From the NCBI GenBank assembly GCA_963664595.2, contig CAXXOK010000002.1, positions 124,001-188,000 on the forward strand: a stretch of 64,000 nucleotides of DNA, in the 5' to 3' direction. Every line of letters starts with the position of its first letter. Positions within the stretch are counted from its first letter, which is position 1. A model generated the notes under the pieces. It was given only the letters and a program-made list of their open reading frames with translations. It ran no database searches and had not been told where the DNA came from. Positions 9,246 to 18,870 of the stretch are shown here, piece by piece. Made by a program: the position numbers and the translations under genes. This DNA comes from CAXXOK01 sp963664595. GTDB taxonomy: Bacteria > Bacillota > Clostridia > Christensenellales > Aristaeellaceae.

Positions 9246-9299
9246 GCTTGCCCTCCTCCTGTTTATATGCTTTGATTATAGTGATAGAATCATCAAAAA

Positions 9300-9319
9300 G
9301 GTGTTACTGATGTAACACC
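9300..9319. promoter_or_regulatory. Palindromic operator between permease and Crp/Fnr genes
   Basis: GGTGTTACTGATGTAACACC: 8-base perfect arms around TGAT. The TGTTAC-N4-GTAACA layout fits Crp/Fnr-family sites, and it sits in the divergent promoter region, 16 bases before the regulator's start codon. Probably the binding site of that regulator for both directions. Confidence 0.75.
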
Positions 9320-9334
9320 CCGGGAGGATCGCTT

Positions 9335-9982
9335 GTGAAAAGTTATTTAGAGGCTATACTGCAGCTTGACCTCATCAAATCAATCAAACCTGAAGAGATT
9401 CAGCTTTTCCTGCGTGACAGGAGCTTTCATATAACTGAATACGGAAAGCACAATATCGTGCATTCTGTAGGGCAACTATGCTCAAATCTGGAAATAATCC
9501 TTTCGGGGGAAGTGGTGATAGAGCGTATAGACGAATGCGGCAATCTCATGACGATCGCAGAGTTTTTCAGCGGTGATATTCTTGGGGGGAATCTCATGTT
9601 TTCTAAAAATCCGCGATATCCGATGACCGTCACCACGAAGCAACCCACCGCGATACTGACAATCAGCAAACCTCGTTTGTTTCAATTGTTTTCAGATCAT
9701 CATGATTTCCTGAAATGCTATCTGGAATATGTGTCGGATCACACAGTTATTCTCGGAGACAAACTAAAACACTATGTCAACAGAACCATACGCGAAAGCA
9801 TTCTGAGTTACCTTGATTATGAGCGAAAAAAGCAGAACAATAACGTTGTTCAGCTCACTATAACCAAAAAGGCATTGGCTGAAAACCTAGGTGTGCAAAG
9901 GACATCCTTATCACGGGAGCTGGCAAAAATGAGAGATGACGGAATAATCAGATTCGATGCACATTCAATCGAATTACTATAA
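9335..9982 (+). CDS. Crp/Fnr-family transcriptional regulator
   Basis: 215 residues from a GTG codon behind GGGAGG. Residues about 20-120 form a cyclic-nucleotide-binding-type beta barrel (LEIILSGEVVIERIDECGNLMTIAEFFSGDILGG), followed by a dimerisation helix (FLKCYLEYVSDHTVILGDKLKHYVNRTIRESILSYL) and a winged helix-turn-helix with LTITKKALAENLGVQRTSLSRELAKMRDDGII. The arginine and serine of a cAMP pocket are not present, and there is no N-terminal cysteine cluster as in oxygen-sensing Fnr. Divergent from the permease/ferredoxin genes, which it probably controls. The signal is unknown; redox or metal stress is a guess from the neighbour. Confidence 0.88.
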   Translation: MKSYLEAILQLDLIKSIKPEEIQLFLRDRSFHITEYGKHNIVHSVGQLCSNLEIILSGEVVIERIDECGNLMTIAEFFSGDILGGNLMFSKNPRYPMTVTTKQPTAILTISKPRLFQLFSDHHDFLKCYLEYVSDHTVILGDKLKHYVNRTIRESILSYLDYERKKQNNNVVQLTITKKALAENLGVQRTSLSRELAKMRDDGIIRFDAHSIELL

Positions 9983-10226
9983 CGATGTTTCAATTTATCC
10001 AATAATGAAATAGTTTCATTTCTTTTTGATAAATCGTATATTATTACCATAGTCAGATCTGGCAAGACAGCATTTCGATGGGCATTCACAGTATATGAAG
10101 TTAATACTCCAAAGAGATAGCCCGGATTTTGGTGCCAAAAATTAATCCCTATTTGAACCCCGGAATTTCTAATTTCAGGGAACAATACAGCTAATCAGCC
10201 ATAAGGGTCCGGAATGCTTACAAACA

Positions 10227-10261
10227 AAAACCGCTTGGCACCTGATGCTTCAAGCGGTTTT
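10227..10261. terminator. Bidirectional terminator
   Basis: AAAAACCGCTTG (10226-10237) pairs with CAAGCGGTTTT (10251-10261), giving a GC-rich stem with A and T runs on both sides. It lies between two convergent genes, the Crp/Fnr regulator and the aldo/keto reductase, and can serve both. Confidence 0.8.
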
Positions 10262-10378
10262 GCCATGGAAAGGCACAACGAACGGATAGAATGCACCCAG
10301 AAAGCGAGTAACGCATCCACACACACCCTTGCGTATCATATGCAAAACGTTACATTTGAATATTACCGGGGCTGTCAA

Positions 10379-11542
10379 TTATTCAAACACTCTTGCTGCC
10401 TGATCCATCTTACTAATCACCGGTACGTCGAACGGACAGCGTTTCTCGCATTTTCCGCAGCGTATGCAGGCAGACGCCTTAACCGGAAGCGCCAGGTATT
10501 GATCAAGCACAGCAGTACTTTCCGACAGCACTTCACCCTCCAGGCTGTTCAACAGTTTATTTACCAGCCCTATGTTGATACCGGCGGGACACGGCAGACA
10601 GTGGTTGCAGTAGAGACAATTCCCTTTTACCGACCATCTCGACTTTGCGATTGCGCCGCTGTAGTCGCGGGCTTCGCCGGAGCAATCATAATACTTGAGG
10701 ATGTCCCGAATCTGTTCAGGATTCTCGCAGCCCGGCACCACGGTTGACAATCCTGTTTGAGCCAGCGCATATGAAATCAAGTTTACCGGAGTGAAGCCCG
10801 CGTTTCCTTCAACGCCGAATACAAACCCGCCCGCGAACGGTTTCATCGCGACCAGCGCTACACCGTAATGCTCGCATGCGCTGAAGACGCTCTTGCGCGG
10901 CAATCCACCGTTTTTACCTTCGGTACTATAAGCATAAGCCCTATCCCACAAGTTTCCAACAAGGTCCTCATTGTATTCCTTTTCATCGTCCAGTACATCG
11001 AAAGCCGGATTTACCGGAAACATCACCATATCAAACGAACCGCTCTCAATCGCCTTGAGCGCAATGGCCATGCTGTGGGTACTGATGCCGATATACCGCG
11101 CCTTCCCCTCGGCACGAACCTTTTGGGCGTAAGCCAGCAAACCGTTTTCGCCGGTAATCTCGGCATACTCCGCCATCTTGTCGCAGAACTGGAGAATGAA
11201 AACATCTGTATGATCGGTACCAAGCGCTCTGAGATAGCCTTCAAAACAGACGGAAGCGATACCGGGTTCGCGCTCGTTAATGGACGCAATGTACGAAATT
11301 GTTATCCTGTCCCGAAATTCGGCAATGGCTTTCCCCAGCTTGCTATACCCTTCATATACGCTTGGATCAGGCCGTTCGTCATAATCATGCCCGGGATGGC
11401 AATCTAAATAGGTCACGCCGCCGTCAACGGCGGCTTTGATCGTATTGATAACGGTTAACTCGTCCTTATCCAGCAGGTGCTCAAGCCCCATACCGATCTC
11501 GCCAACCTCGATACCCGTCCTGCCAAACTTGCGATATTTCAT
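10379..11542 (-). CDS. Aldo/keto reductase with two C-terminal [4Fe-4S] motifs
   Basis: 387 residues. The N-terminal ~290 residues form the AKR TIM barrel (MKYRKFGRTGIEVGEIGMG; later DVFILQFCD and RYIGISTHS). The C terminus carries CLYCNHCLPCPAGI and, near the end, CIRCGKCEKRCPF, two ferredoxin-type clusters as in the clostridial 'aldo/keto reductase, 4Fe-4S' group. After the first barrel strand there is an insertion (HPGHDYDERPDPSVYEGY), and at the strand that normally carries the catalytic lysine the sequence reads ISYIAS, so classical NADPH aldehyde reductase chemistry is doubtful. Cytoplasmic. Single gene with terminator downstream. Substrate unknown. Confidence 0.85.
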   Translation of the reverse strand: MKYRKFGRTGIEVGEIGMGLEHLLDKDELTVINTIKAAVDGGVTYLDCHPGHDYDERPDPSVYEGYSKLGKAIAEFRDRITISYIASINEREPGIASVCFEGYLRALGTDHTDVFILQFCDKMAEYAEITGENGLLAYAQKVRAEGKARYIGISTHSMAIALKAIESGSFDMVMFPVNPAFDVLDDEKEYNEDLVGNLWDRAYAYSTEGKNGGLPRKSVFSACEHYGVALVAMKPFAGGFVFGVEGNAGFTPVNLISYALAQTGLSTVVPGCENPEQIRDILKYYDCSGEARDYSGAIAKSRWSVKGNCLYCNHCLPCPAGINIGLVNKLLNSLEGEVLSESTAVLDQYLALPVKASACIRCGKCEKRCPFDVPVISKMDQAARVFE

Positions 11543-11810
11543 ACAATATCCTCCACTATATCAATCATCCACAGCTGAAAATCACTTTGAAAACCCTCTT
11601 ACAGATCAACGAGGCTATACCAGGCGTCGTGGAATGCATAGGTGCAAGAGAGCGTCAAATGGGATCTGAAGGACAGAACGATATCAATTCCAATATAAAT
11701 GAAACACCCTTTGCTGTCAATCGGCCAAGCGTGCAAGCTATCAAGCTTCTATTGGACACCGAATAAAGAAAGAAAGGATATGGCAGGATGCTATATGGTT
11801 CCGGCTTTTG

Positions 11811-11854
11811 GCATCGTTGAATTTATGCCCAGGTGGGTTCAAATTCAACGATGC
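11811..11854. repeat. Perfect 14-base inverted repeat, repeat family copy C
   Basis: GCATCGTTGAATTT (11811-11824) and AAATTCAACGATGC (11841-11854) flank the 16-base loop ATGCCCAGGTGGGTTC. The same arms and nearly the same loop occur at 32898-32937 and, degenerate, at 7396-7435. Here the rest of the longer repeat is absent. It occupies the 410-base gap between the aldo/keto reductase and the dehydrogenase; in the rest of this gap I see only a short open stretch (about 11570-11761) that cannot be assigned. Confidence 0.75.
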
Positions 11855-11952
11855 TTGTATGCTTGCGTCACTGTATACGGCAGTGCAATGAATCGTGTAA
11901 AGAAAAATGGATGGCACACGAAAAAATCCATACAGCCGCAGCAACGAAAGAA

Positions 11953-12990
11953 CTATTCAAAAGCAATCACACTTTTAACTACATTTTGAATATTCTCGAC
12001 CGTTTCCCGATATGCCTTGTCAGTATCGCTAAATGGATATCGGTTGCTAATAATCCGTTTCACGTCAATCCTTCCATTGGCAATTGCGGCAATCGTTGTG
12101 GGATATAGATTGCGGTACCGGAAAACAGAGGTAATGATCAATTCCTTCATACTGATCAGATTGAGCGGCAAGTGATTCAGCTCATCGTCGCCCAGACCGA
12201 CAATCACAATGCGTCCTCCGGCACGGCAGGTATGGATCGCTCCTGTTACAGTGTCGGAAAATCCCGCGCAATCCAGCACCGCGTCAGCACCGCGGCCATC
12301 CGTCGATTTCAGCACTTCAGCCTCAACATCCGTCTGCGATGCATTGATAGCAATTCCGCCGAGTTTTTCTGCAAGTTCAAGCCGTGAATCAATAAAATCC
12401 ACTACATATACAGTCGTAGCCCCATATGCTTTGGCCGCCAGTAAAGCCATAAGCCCAATACATCCGGCCCCGTAAATGAGAACCGTGTCTCCCAAAGACA
12501 CCCTGCCAGTTTGGGCGGCGTTTATGCCAATCGCCAGCGGTTCTACCAACGCGCCTTCTTCAAAGCTCATTGTATTGGGGATTTGAAAGCACCAGGCTGC
12601 CGGATGCGCCATATACCGCATTAAACAGCCGTCATACGGCGGCGTTGCCAGGAATTTTACTGCAGGGCACAGATTATACTTCCCGCTTAAGCAGTATTCA
12701 CACTGCCCGCACGGCACGCCGGGTTCCAGCGCAACACGGTCTCCCTCCCGCAGTGCATCAACACCCTCCCCTACCTGCGCAACAACGCCCGCGCATTCAT
12801 GCCCAAGAATAAACGGGAACTCCACCACACACTCCCCTATTTTCCCCTGCCGGTAATAATGAATGTCCGACCCGCAGATCCCAACCGCCTGCATCTTAAC
12901 AATGACTTCGCCATATTTCGGTTCCGGCATGGGGATATCCCGAATCTCTATCTTTTGCAGCGCTGTAAGATAGGCCGCTTTGTTTTTCAT
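11953..12990 (-). CDS. Zinc-dependent polyol dehydrogenase (sorbitol/xylitol type)
   Basis: 345-residue medium-chain dehydrogenase. GICGSDIHYY contains the catalytic-zinc cysteine, LGHECAG the histidine-glutamate pair, and CGQCEYCLSGKYNLC the four structural-zinc cysteines. The Rossmann motif GAGCIGLMALLAAKAYGA is followed by VVDF, whose aspartate favours NAD+ over NADP+. It oxidises a secondary alcohol of a sugar alcohol, for example sorbitol, xylitol or L-iditol, to a ketose. It is the last gene of the GH3-importer-ROK operon and follows an FGGY kinase resembling xylulokinase, so a polyol to xylulose to xylulose-5-phosphate route is a reasonable inference. Confidence 0.9.
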   Translation of the reverse strand: MKNKAAYLTALQKIEIRDIPMPEPKYGEVIVKMQAVGICGSDIHYYRQGKIGECVVEFPFILGHECAGVVAQVGEGVDALREGDRVALEPGVPCGQCEYCLSGKYNLCPAVKFLATPPYDGCLMRYMAHPAAWCFQIPNTMSFEEGALVEPLAIGINAAQTGRVSLGDTVLIYGAGCIGLMALLAAKAYGATTVYVVDFIDSRLELAEKLGGIAINASQTDVEAEVLKSTDGRGADAVLDCAGFSDTVTGAIHTCRAGGRIVIVGLGDDELNHLPLNLISMKELIITSVFRYRNLYPTTIAAIANGRIDVKRIISNRYPFSDTDKAYRETVENIQNVVKSVIAFE

Positions 12991-13058
12991 AACGTACTCC
13001 CCTATTGATCTGTTTCGTAATAGTTTCGGTAACTGCTGCAGGCTGATGCCTGCGTCAG

Positions 13059-14556
13059 TTACCGAGACTTTTCCAGCGATACCAGCGCATGTAAAAACGG
13101 CTGCGTCTCCCTGGACGCCTTCCGGTATATATGATAATAATTCGTATACCGCTCATGCCGGCGCATGTCAGGGCAATAGCATTCATCCCGATACCGTACA
13201 GCACGCCTGCATCCCTCTTCAACGTTTGGATAAATTCCGCATCCGGAACCGGCGGCAATCGCTGCGCCCACACAGGCATGCTGTTCCACATCGGCAACCT
13301 TCAGCGGAGCGCCATAGATGTCCGCTTGAATCTGCAGCCATAGCGGACTTTGCGTCCCGCCGCCGGAAGCGAAATACTCATCGGCATGAAGCCCAAGCCT
13401 GTTGCAGACCTCTATGCACTCCAACAGGGAATATGCCACGCCTTCCATCACGGCACGCGCCATACTTCCCTGCCTTGTATTAGTACTTAAGCCCAGAAAC
13501 ATTCCGCGGATTCCGGATCCATATACGGGGTTCTCTCGCCAAAAAGGTATGGAAAAAACAACAGTCCCCCGGCACCCGGTTCTTCTTTTTCGGCGAGACT
13601 GTCCAGCTGGCGATACCCAATACCAAGCAACGACCTTAGCCATCTAAGCGATAAACCGGCGCTCATCGTTGCGCCCATTGTATAGTACCGGTCCCTGCTG
13701 TAACCGCAAAATGTATTTGTGTTCAGTTGTTGGTTTTCAATCGCACGGTTCGTCTGAAAGCTGACCTGTGCACTGGTGCCGATATTCACGGTTGCTTGTC
13801 CGGGCCGAACAACGCCGTTACCGATCGCCTGCATCACCTGGTCTCCCCCGCCGGCGGATAACCGGCGTGCCTTTGCGCAATCCGGTCTTTTGGGCTGCGG
13901 CAGCCGTCACATACCCCACAACCGCGTCCGTATCCACACAACGGGGCAGCAGTGCAGCCGGAATTCCCAGCGTGTCCAAAACATCCACTGCCCAGGCCCT
14001 TTTGCCAACATCAAAAGCCAGCGTGGCGGAAGCGTCCGTATCATCGCTATGCAGTTCACCGCACAAGCAATACCGAAGATAATCCTTTGGCAATACCACA
14101 TGTCGGATTTTATGGAAATGATCCGGTTCATGATCCTTGATCCACAGCAGCGACGGCACAAGGAATCCGGAGCAGAGAGGGTTCATCAGCACGTTTTGTA
14201 TGGTTATCTGTGGCAGAAGGGTTTTCATACGCTGCAGCTGTTCACCGCTGCGTGTATCCAAGTGCAGAATCGCAGGAACGCACCATTCGGAATTGATCAT
14301 CCAGGAATACTCCGCCGTGCATCTGTCCCGAGAATCCAATCCCCGCTATCTCCGCTGGATTGACCTTTTGTGTCACCTGCCGGAGGCATTGCACACAGGC
14401 ATCCCACCAAACATCGATATTCTGTTCACAGTATCCGTCGGCTGGGGAATCATACTGATACTCTTTTGCCGCGGACGCACGGATGATTCCCTTCTCATCC
14501 ATGATGATGGTTTTTAAGCTTGATGTGCCTACATCAATACCTGCCAGATACGCCAT
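13059..14556 (-). pseudogene. FGGY-family carbohydrate kinase (xylulokinase-like), three frameshifts
   Basis: Joined frames give a full-length FGGY kinase of about 500 residues. The N terminus (MAYLAGIDVGTSSLKTIIMD) is the phosphate-1 loop, GFSGQMHGGVFLDD matches the xylulokinase substrate motif, AGGGDQVMQAIGNGVV the second domain, and FASGGGTQSPLWLQIQAD the adenosine motif. The frame changes at about 14278 (one extra base before PAILHLD), about 13857 (one extra base before AGGGDQ) and about 13508 (one base lost before RGMFLGL). AGGGAG precedes the ATG at 14556. A product as it stands would lack all ATP-binding residues beyond the first domain. It is decayed or wrongly read. Confidence 0.85.
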
Positions 14557-14652
14557 CTCGCATCTCCCTTCGATCTACCCAAGACATGCGGCAACCGCCC
14601 TTGCAGGCTCTTCTGCCTGTACGAATGAAATGGAGCGATGCCGGAACCCTCC

Positions 14653-15638
14653 TCATTCGTGTACACTGCGACTTGGGTTTTCTGACGCTATTCCCTCCAA
14701 AACCAATGCGGCTGTGCCAATCAACGCCGCATCATAACCCAACAACGTTGGTACAATCTCAGTGTTCGCCAACCGGTCCACTGCATAATCCTTCAATTTG
14801 ATTCGCAGCTGGTTCGTCAGCAGGTGTAAAGAACGCGCTACGCCGCCGCCCATGATCACCGCCTGCGGATTGATCAGATTGATCACGCCCGGACAGGCCG
14901 CGTGCCAGATAATCGGCTGTTTTTTCGAAAACGCGCACTGCTGCGGGATCGCCCTGTTGGGCAAGTGATGCGCAGCCGATAGCATCATGCGGGTAATTGG
15001 CATCTATCCAAATGCTCAAAAAGCCCCGGATTACTTTGATTGTCTTCCAGCATCGTTGCCGCTATCCCCGTGCCGGACGCGTACGCCTCCAGGCAGCCGA
15101 GTTTCCCGCACGAACAAGCACGGGGATGTGTAAACTCAACCTTAACATGCCCGAGCTCACCGGCAAGATTATCCTTTCCACGCCAAACATTGCCCGTCAA
15201 TTACTATGGCCGCCCCAACACCCGTGCTGATTGTCACCCAAACATAACTGCTGAAGCGTGTTTTGTAGCCGTAATATTTTTCGCCCAACGCACAGGCTTT
15301 CACATCATTATCGATATAAACATTCGGCGTATGCAGAAGTTCACGGAACATTTCCCGTATAGGCAAATTATGCCAGGAAGTAAACGGCCGCATTCAGCAA
15401 TATACCGTTTTTATAATCTGCCATACCCGGCACATTGACACCAATTCCCAGAAGCGAATCCATTCCGACTTCCATATTGTTTACTATGCTGTACAGCACA
15501 TCCGCACAGTGCGCAAAATGCCTTCTGTAATTCGCCGCATCCGTCGGGAAGGTTAATTTTATTGTGTATCTGGCCTGTCTCATCTGTTACCGCAACAATG
15601 GTTTTCGTTCCGCCGATATCAAAAGAGCCGATCAACAT
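14653..15638 (-). pseudogene. ROK-family sugar kinase, at least five frameshifts
   Basis: MLIGSFDIGGTKTIVAVTD is the ROK ATP-binding N terminus. Later pieces in shifting frames give GIGVNVPGMADY, YIDNDVKACALGEKYYG (catalytic DxD/N region), TGVGAAIVIDG, the zinc motif CSCGKLGCLE, and the C terminus NLINPQAVIMGGGVA...LGYDAALIGTAALV. Together they rebuild a normal ~320-residue glucokinase/fructokinase-type protein, but no frame spans more than about a third of it. AGGAGG precedes the ATG at 15638. Lies between the SIS gene and the FGGY kinase in the same decayed cluster. Confidence 0.85.
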
Positions 15639-15653
15639 ATCAGAAAGCTCCTC

Positions 15654-16248
15654 CTAAACAGCGGAGGCTTTTGCCAGCTCATCCCTGATAAGGCTCACGA
15701 GCGCATGTTCATAAAACATATGCATGTCCTTCAATCTGTTCCATGGAGTCCGACGGGGCAATGATCGTCAAATCGCAATACCCCTTCAGCTTACTCGCCA
15801 TCCCTCCCGGTCAGCGCAACCGTTGTGATCCCCATTTTTTTTGCGGTTTGCACAGCCCGAATGATATTGTTCCGAATTTCCGCTTCCACTGAAAACAATC
15901 AGCAAATCACCGGCATTTGCCTGTGTTTGCAGTTGTATGGAGGAAAACATCCTCATACGCAAAATCATTGGCCAAGCAGGTGATAACCGCGTTGGCGTCT
16001 GTCAGCGCGATAGCCCGAAGCCCGGTCCGGTCGCCAACGCGGCACCCTTTAACCAGGTCGTTAGCCATATGCGACGCCGTTGCGGCGCTACCGCCGTTAC
16101 CGGCAAGATAGATACACTGCCTTTCTTTCTTAGCTTTCAGAAGCCGCTCAGCCAGCACAGCCAACCCGTGAAAATCACTATGCATGGAATCCTGTGTAAG
16201 TTTTGATGTATATTTCTGAAGTTGAGATGTATATGCTTGCAAATCCAT
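15654..16248 (-). pseudogene. SIS-domain phosphoheptose isomerase-like protein, frameshifted
   Basis: Starts MDLQAYTSQLQKY. YLAGNGGSAATASHMANDL is the first phosphosugar-binding loop of GmhA-type SIS isomerases, and in another frame comes QTQANAGDLLIVFSGSGNS, the second. The gene ends in the family's HMHMFYEHALVSLIRDELAKA helix with the stop at 15654. At least three frame changes lie between about 15950 and 15750. Such SIS proteins isomerise or deglycosylate phosphosugars. Third of three adjacent broken genes. Confidence 0.8.
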
Positions 16249-16319
16249 TCCGATGTCGCCTTTCGTATCACTGACGACTTTACCGGGGCATAAATACCGA
16301 ACTTTCCATAGTCTCCATC

Positions 16320-17474
16320 TCATGCACAGCGACCAATAGCGCCTGCGCTGCGCAGACCAAAATCCTGTATGGTATTCAGCCGAATTTTCACTTCCCGGCG
16401 GTCAATCAGATTATTGTCGTCATATAGGCTGTCCGTCAGCCGATAATATAGTTTCTGCTGTGCCTGCAGCCACCGGCAGTTGATCACGATCTCATCGGGA
16501 TCGTATTGCACAAAAACATTTCGCAGTGCGATTGCCAAATGATCAACCGCTTCCTGAAAAATCTTGCGCATCTCCTCATTGCCTTCCGCCGCCAGCTTAA
16601 TTAAGTCCTCTATCCCGGAATCCTGTTTTGAAGGTATCAGTCCCTGCCTCTGCGCTTGTTCAATCAGCGCAAAATCTGAAGCAACTGTTTCTAAACAGCC
16701 GATATTGCCGCAGGCACATTGACGGGTGTTCCCTTCCAGCGTCATATGGCCGATCTCACCGGCTACTCCGTGGCTGCCTCTGTAAACCTTTCCGCCGATC
16801 ATAAGGGCCGAACCGATACCGTCTTCCACGGAAAGGTAGAACATGTTTTCCGATTCGTTCGGTACACATGCCCAGCGCAGCAGCATAATGCCACTGTATA
16901 CGTCTTTATCAACAAATGTCATAATTCCGGTCATTCGGGAAACCGGTTCTTTCAAAAGAATGGATTTCCAGCCGGGATATCCGCGAAGGGTGATGATTCG
17001 GCCATTTTCATAATCTACCGGTCCCGGTACGTTAATGCCGATTCCCGCCACCTGCTCCTTCGGGATATCCCATTGCTGGATAGCATCCATTACCTGTTCA
17101 GCAATAATGCGTATGGTTTCTTCCACAGAGCGGTCACTCAGGTTGGTACGCAGTGTGGTTTTATGCAATAAACTGATGTTGTAATCAAATATACCAACGG
17201 TAATGCGGTTTGTGCGTAAATAGACACCAACTAAATATCGGTAGCTGTGATTTAGCACATATCTCTGTGCTTTACGCCCTCCGTTGGATGCAGATACCCC
17301 TTCGCTCGTTACGACGCCCTTTTCCTCAAGCTCCGCAATGATATTCTGAATGGTTGTAACCGTTAAGCCAGTATTTGCGGAAAGCTCAGGTTTTGTAATG
17401 CCATTTTCGGACGCCTTCACCCATTGCAGAACCTGCAATACGTTGATTCGCTTTAGTTGGCTGTTGTTACCCAT
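16320..17474 (-). CDS. ROK-family transcriptional repressor (XylR/NagC type)
   Basis: 384 residues. An N-terminal winged helix-turn-helix (NVLQVLQWVKASENGITKPELSANTGLTVTTIQNIIAELEEKGVV, residues ~10-55) precedes a ROK sensor domain with GIGINVPGPVDY, FYLSVEDGIGSALMIGGKVYRGSHGVAGEIGH and the zinc site CACGNIGCLE. The kinase position reads DKD instead of NDA, in line with a non-catalytic regulator. It sits within the GH3-importer operon between the binding-protein gene and the SIS gene, and probably senses a sugar or sugar phosphate and represses the operon. The next gene begins 71 bases after it. Confidence 0.9.
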   Translation of the reverse strand: MGNNSQLKRINVLQVLQWVKASENGITKPELSANTGLTVTTIQNIIAELEEKGVVTSEGVSASNGGRKAQRYVLNHSYRYLVGVYLRTNRITVGIFDYNISLLHKTTLRTNLSDRSVEETIRIIAEQVMDAIQQWDIPKEQVAGIGINVPGPVDYENGRIITLRGYPGWKSILLKEPVSRMTGIMTFVDKDVYSGIMLLRWACVPNESENMFYLSVEDGIGSALMIGGKVYRGSHGVAGEIGHMTLEGNTRQCACGNIGCLETVASDFALIEQAQRQGLIPSKQDSGIEDLIKLAAEGNEEMRKIFQEAVDHLAIALRNVFVQYDPDEIVINCRWLQAQQKLYYRLTDSLYDDNNLIDRREVKIRLNTIQDFGLRSAGAIGRCA

Positions 17475-17554
17475 TCCTCAGCACCGCTTCCACTAGACTT
17501 TTATCCTTACCCATCAACACAAAGCATTATACCATATGCATTCGATTTATTGCA

Positions 17555-18844
17555 TTATTTTCCGGAATTATGCAATTGGTCCAGTGCGGCTTCATAACGT
17601 TCATCCGCCGCCAGCAGAATCTCCATCGGATCCGTATCGGAAATAAGGAGTTCCTGGATGACGTCGCGGTAGAACTGTTCGCCGTCCATAACATCCATTT
17701 CCACGCAAGCTTCCGCATGGGGATAGGTGAGCAGTACCGTTTTGGGCACGATCATAGCGGTGAACTGCTGTTTGATCGGATCGTTCTGGAAGTACTCGTC
17801 CTCCAGCAAGGACAGGCGTGCCGGGAACGGCCCCTGTTTGCCTACGGTCCAAAGCGTAATGGTGTTTTTGCTCCACCAGTCGATAAACGCCTTGCCTTCT
17901 TCCTTCATATCCGAATCTTCCAAAAGCATAATGCCGTTGGTCGATCCTACATTCTGCTCAAAACCTGCGGGAGAGGTGATCGGCGGCAGGATTGCGATAG
18001 TATCACGCACTTCGTCGGTAATATCCCCTGCGCCGATGGCGGGCGTCACCATGATCATCGCGGCCTTACCCTGATAGAACATCTTGTCGGCATCAGCTCC
18101 TGCATATCCGGCAACGCCGGCAGGCATCAGGCCTTCGTTGTAAAGCTTACGAAGGAAGTTCATGGCTTCCACATTCGCATCACTTGCCATGCAGGGATTC
18201 ATGTTCTCGTCCAGATAGGCACCGCCGTTCATCACGGACCAGAACAGCATCGTCCAATGGGCGGCTGCGTCGGCTCCTGCCGATACATAGCCGTATTGGT
18301 CGTCATGGCTGAGCTTCTTGGCCGCTTCATAGAACTCATCCCACGTCGTGGGAAGCTGATCAATACCCGCAGCAGCAAACATGTCTTTGCGGTAGGCGAT
18401 CGCACGGAAATCGCAGTTAAACGGAATGGCAATCTGCTCGCCATTGTAACGGAAGTTTCCAAGCGTTCCGGGAACAAATTCGTCGGCGCTGTAAGTGGCC
18501 GCCAGATCGTCCAGCGATGCGATTTCACCCATAAGTGCCAGGCGATGCTGTAAAAGCGCACCACCGGTCGTTACGTCAGGACCGGAATTCGAAGTAACAG
18601 CGGTGACAAACGTTTGAATCCAGCCATCCCAAGGTATTTGCTGATATTCAACTTTCACTCCGGTTTCCTCCGTATACTGTGCAACCAGGCGCTGCGCCTC
18701 TGCTGTATACTCGGCTGCGCCCCAGGGCATGTCCCAGAACACCAGAACGTCGTCGTTGCCGGTAGCCATCGCCGTTGAAATGGTGGACATTCCAGCCAGC
18801 AGCACAAGCACCAGCGCAAGCAATAGAGAAACGGTTTTCCTCAT
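17555..18844 (-). CDS. ABC sugar-binding protein, family 1
   Basis: 429 residues with a clear signal peptide (MRKTVSLLLALVLVLLAGMSTISTAMA, cleavage near residue 27) and no lipobox. The mature protein opens with VLVFWDMPWGAAEYTAEAQRLVAQYTEETGVKVEYQQIPWDGW, the usual family-1 start, and has the DVTTGGALLQHRL and KAAMIMVTPAIGAG segments of the hinge regions. AAGGAGG lies before the ATG. It follows two permease genes and a GH3 beta-glucosidase, so a beta-linked gluco-oligosaccharide or related glycoside is the probable ligand. Confidence 0.9.
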   Translation of the reverse strand: MRKTVSLLLALVLVLLAGMSTISTAMATGNDDVLVFWDMPWGAAEYTAEAQRLVAQYTEETGVKVEYQQIPWDGWIQTFVTAVTSNSGPDVTTGGALLQHRLALMGEIASLDDLAATYSADEFVPGTLGNFRYNGEQIAIPFNCDFRAIAYRKDMFAAAGIDQLPTTWDEFYEAAKKLSHDDQYGYVSAGADAAAHWTMLFWSVMNGGAYLDENMNPCMASDANVEAMNFLRKLYNEGLMPAGVAGYAGADADKMFYQGKAAMIMVTPAIGAGDITDEVRDTIAILPPITSPAGFEQNVGSTNGIMLLEDSDMKEEGKAFIDWWSKNTITLWTVGKQGPFPARLSLLEDEYFQNDPIKQQFTAMIVPKTVLLTYPHAEACVEMDVMDGEQFYRDVIQELLISDTDPMEILLAADERYEAALDQLHNSGK

Positions 18845-18870
18845 GGTGGTTTCCTCCTTTAAAATGGGTT

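Noticed and set aside
11570..11761. Open stretch ending AVNRPSVQAIKLLLDTE
   Set aside because: No start codon with a ribosome binding site and no recognised family; it may be a gene relic but cannot be supported.
14985..15438. Overlapping rightward frames in the kinase region
   Set aside because: They are opposite-strand shadows of the frameshifted ROK kinase and lack ribosome binding sites.
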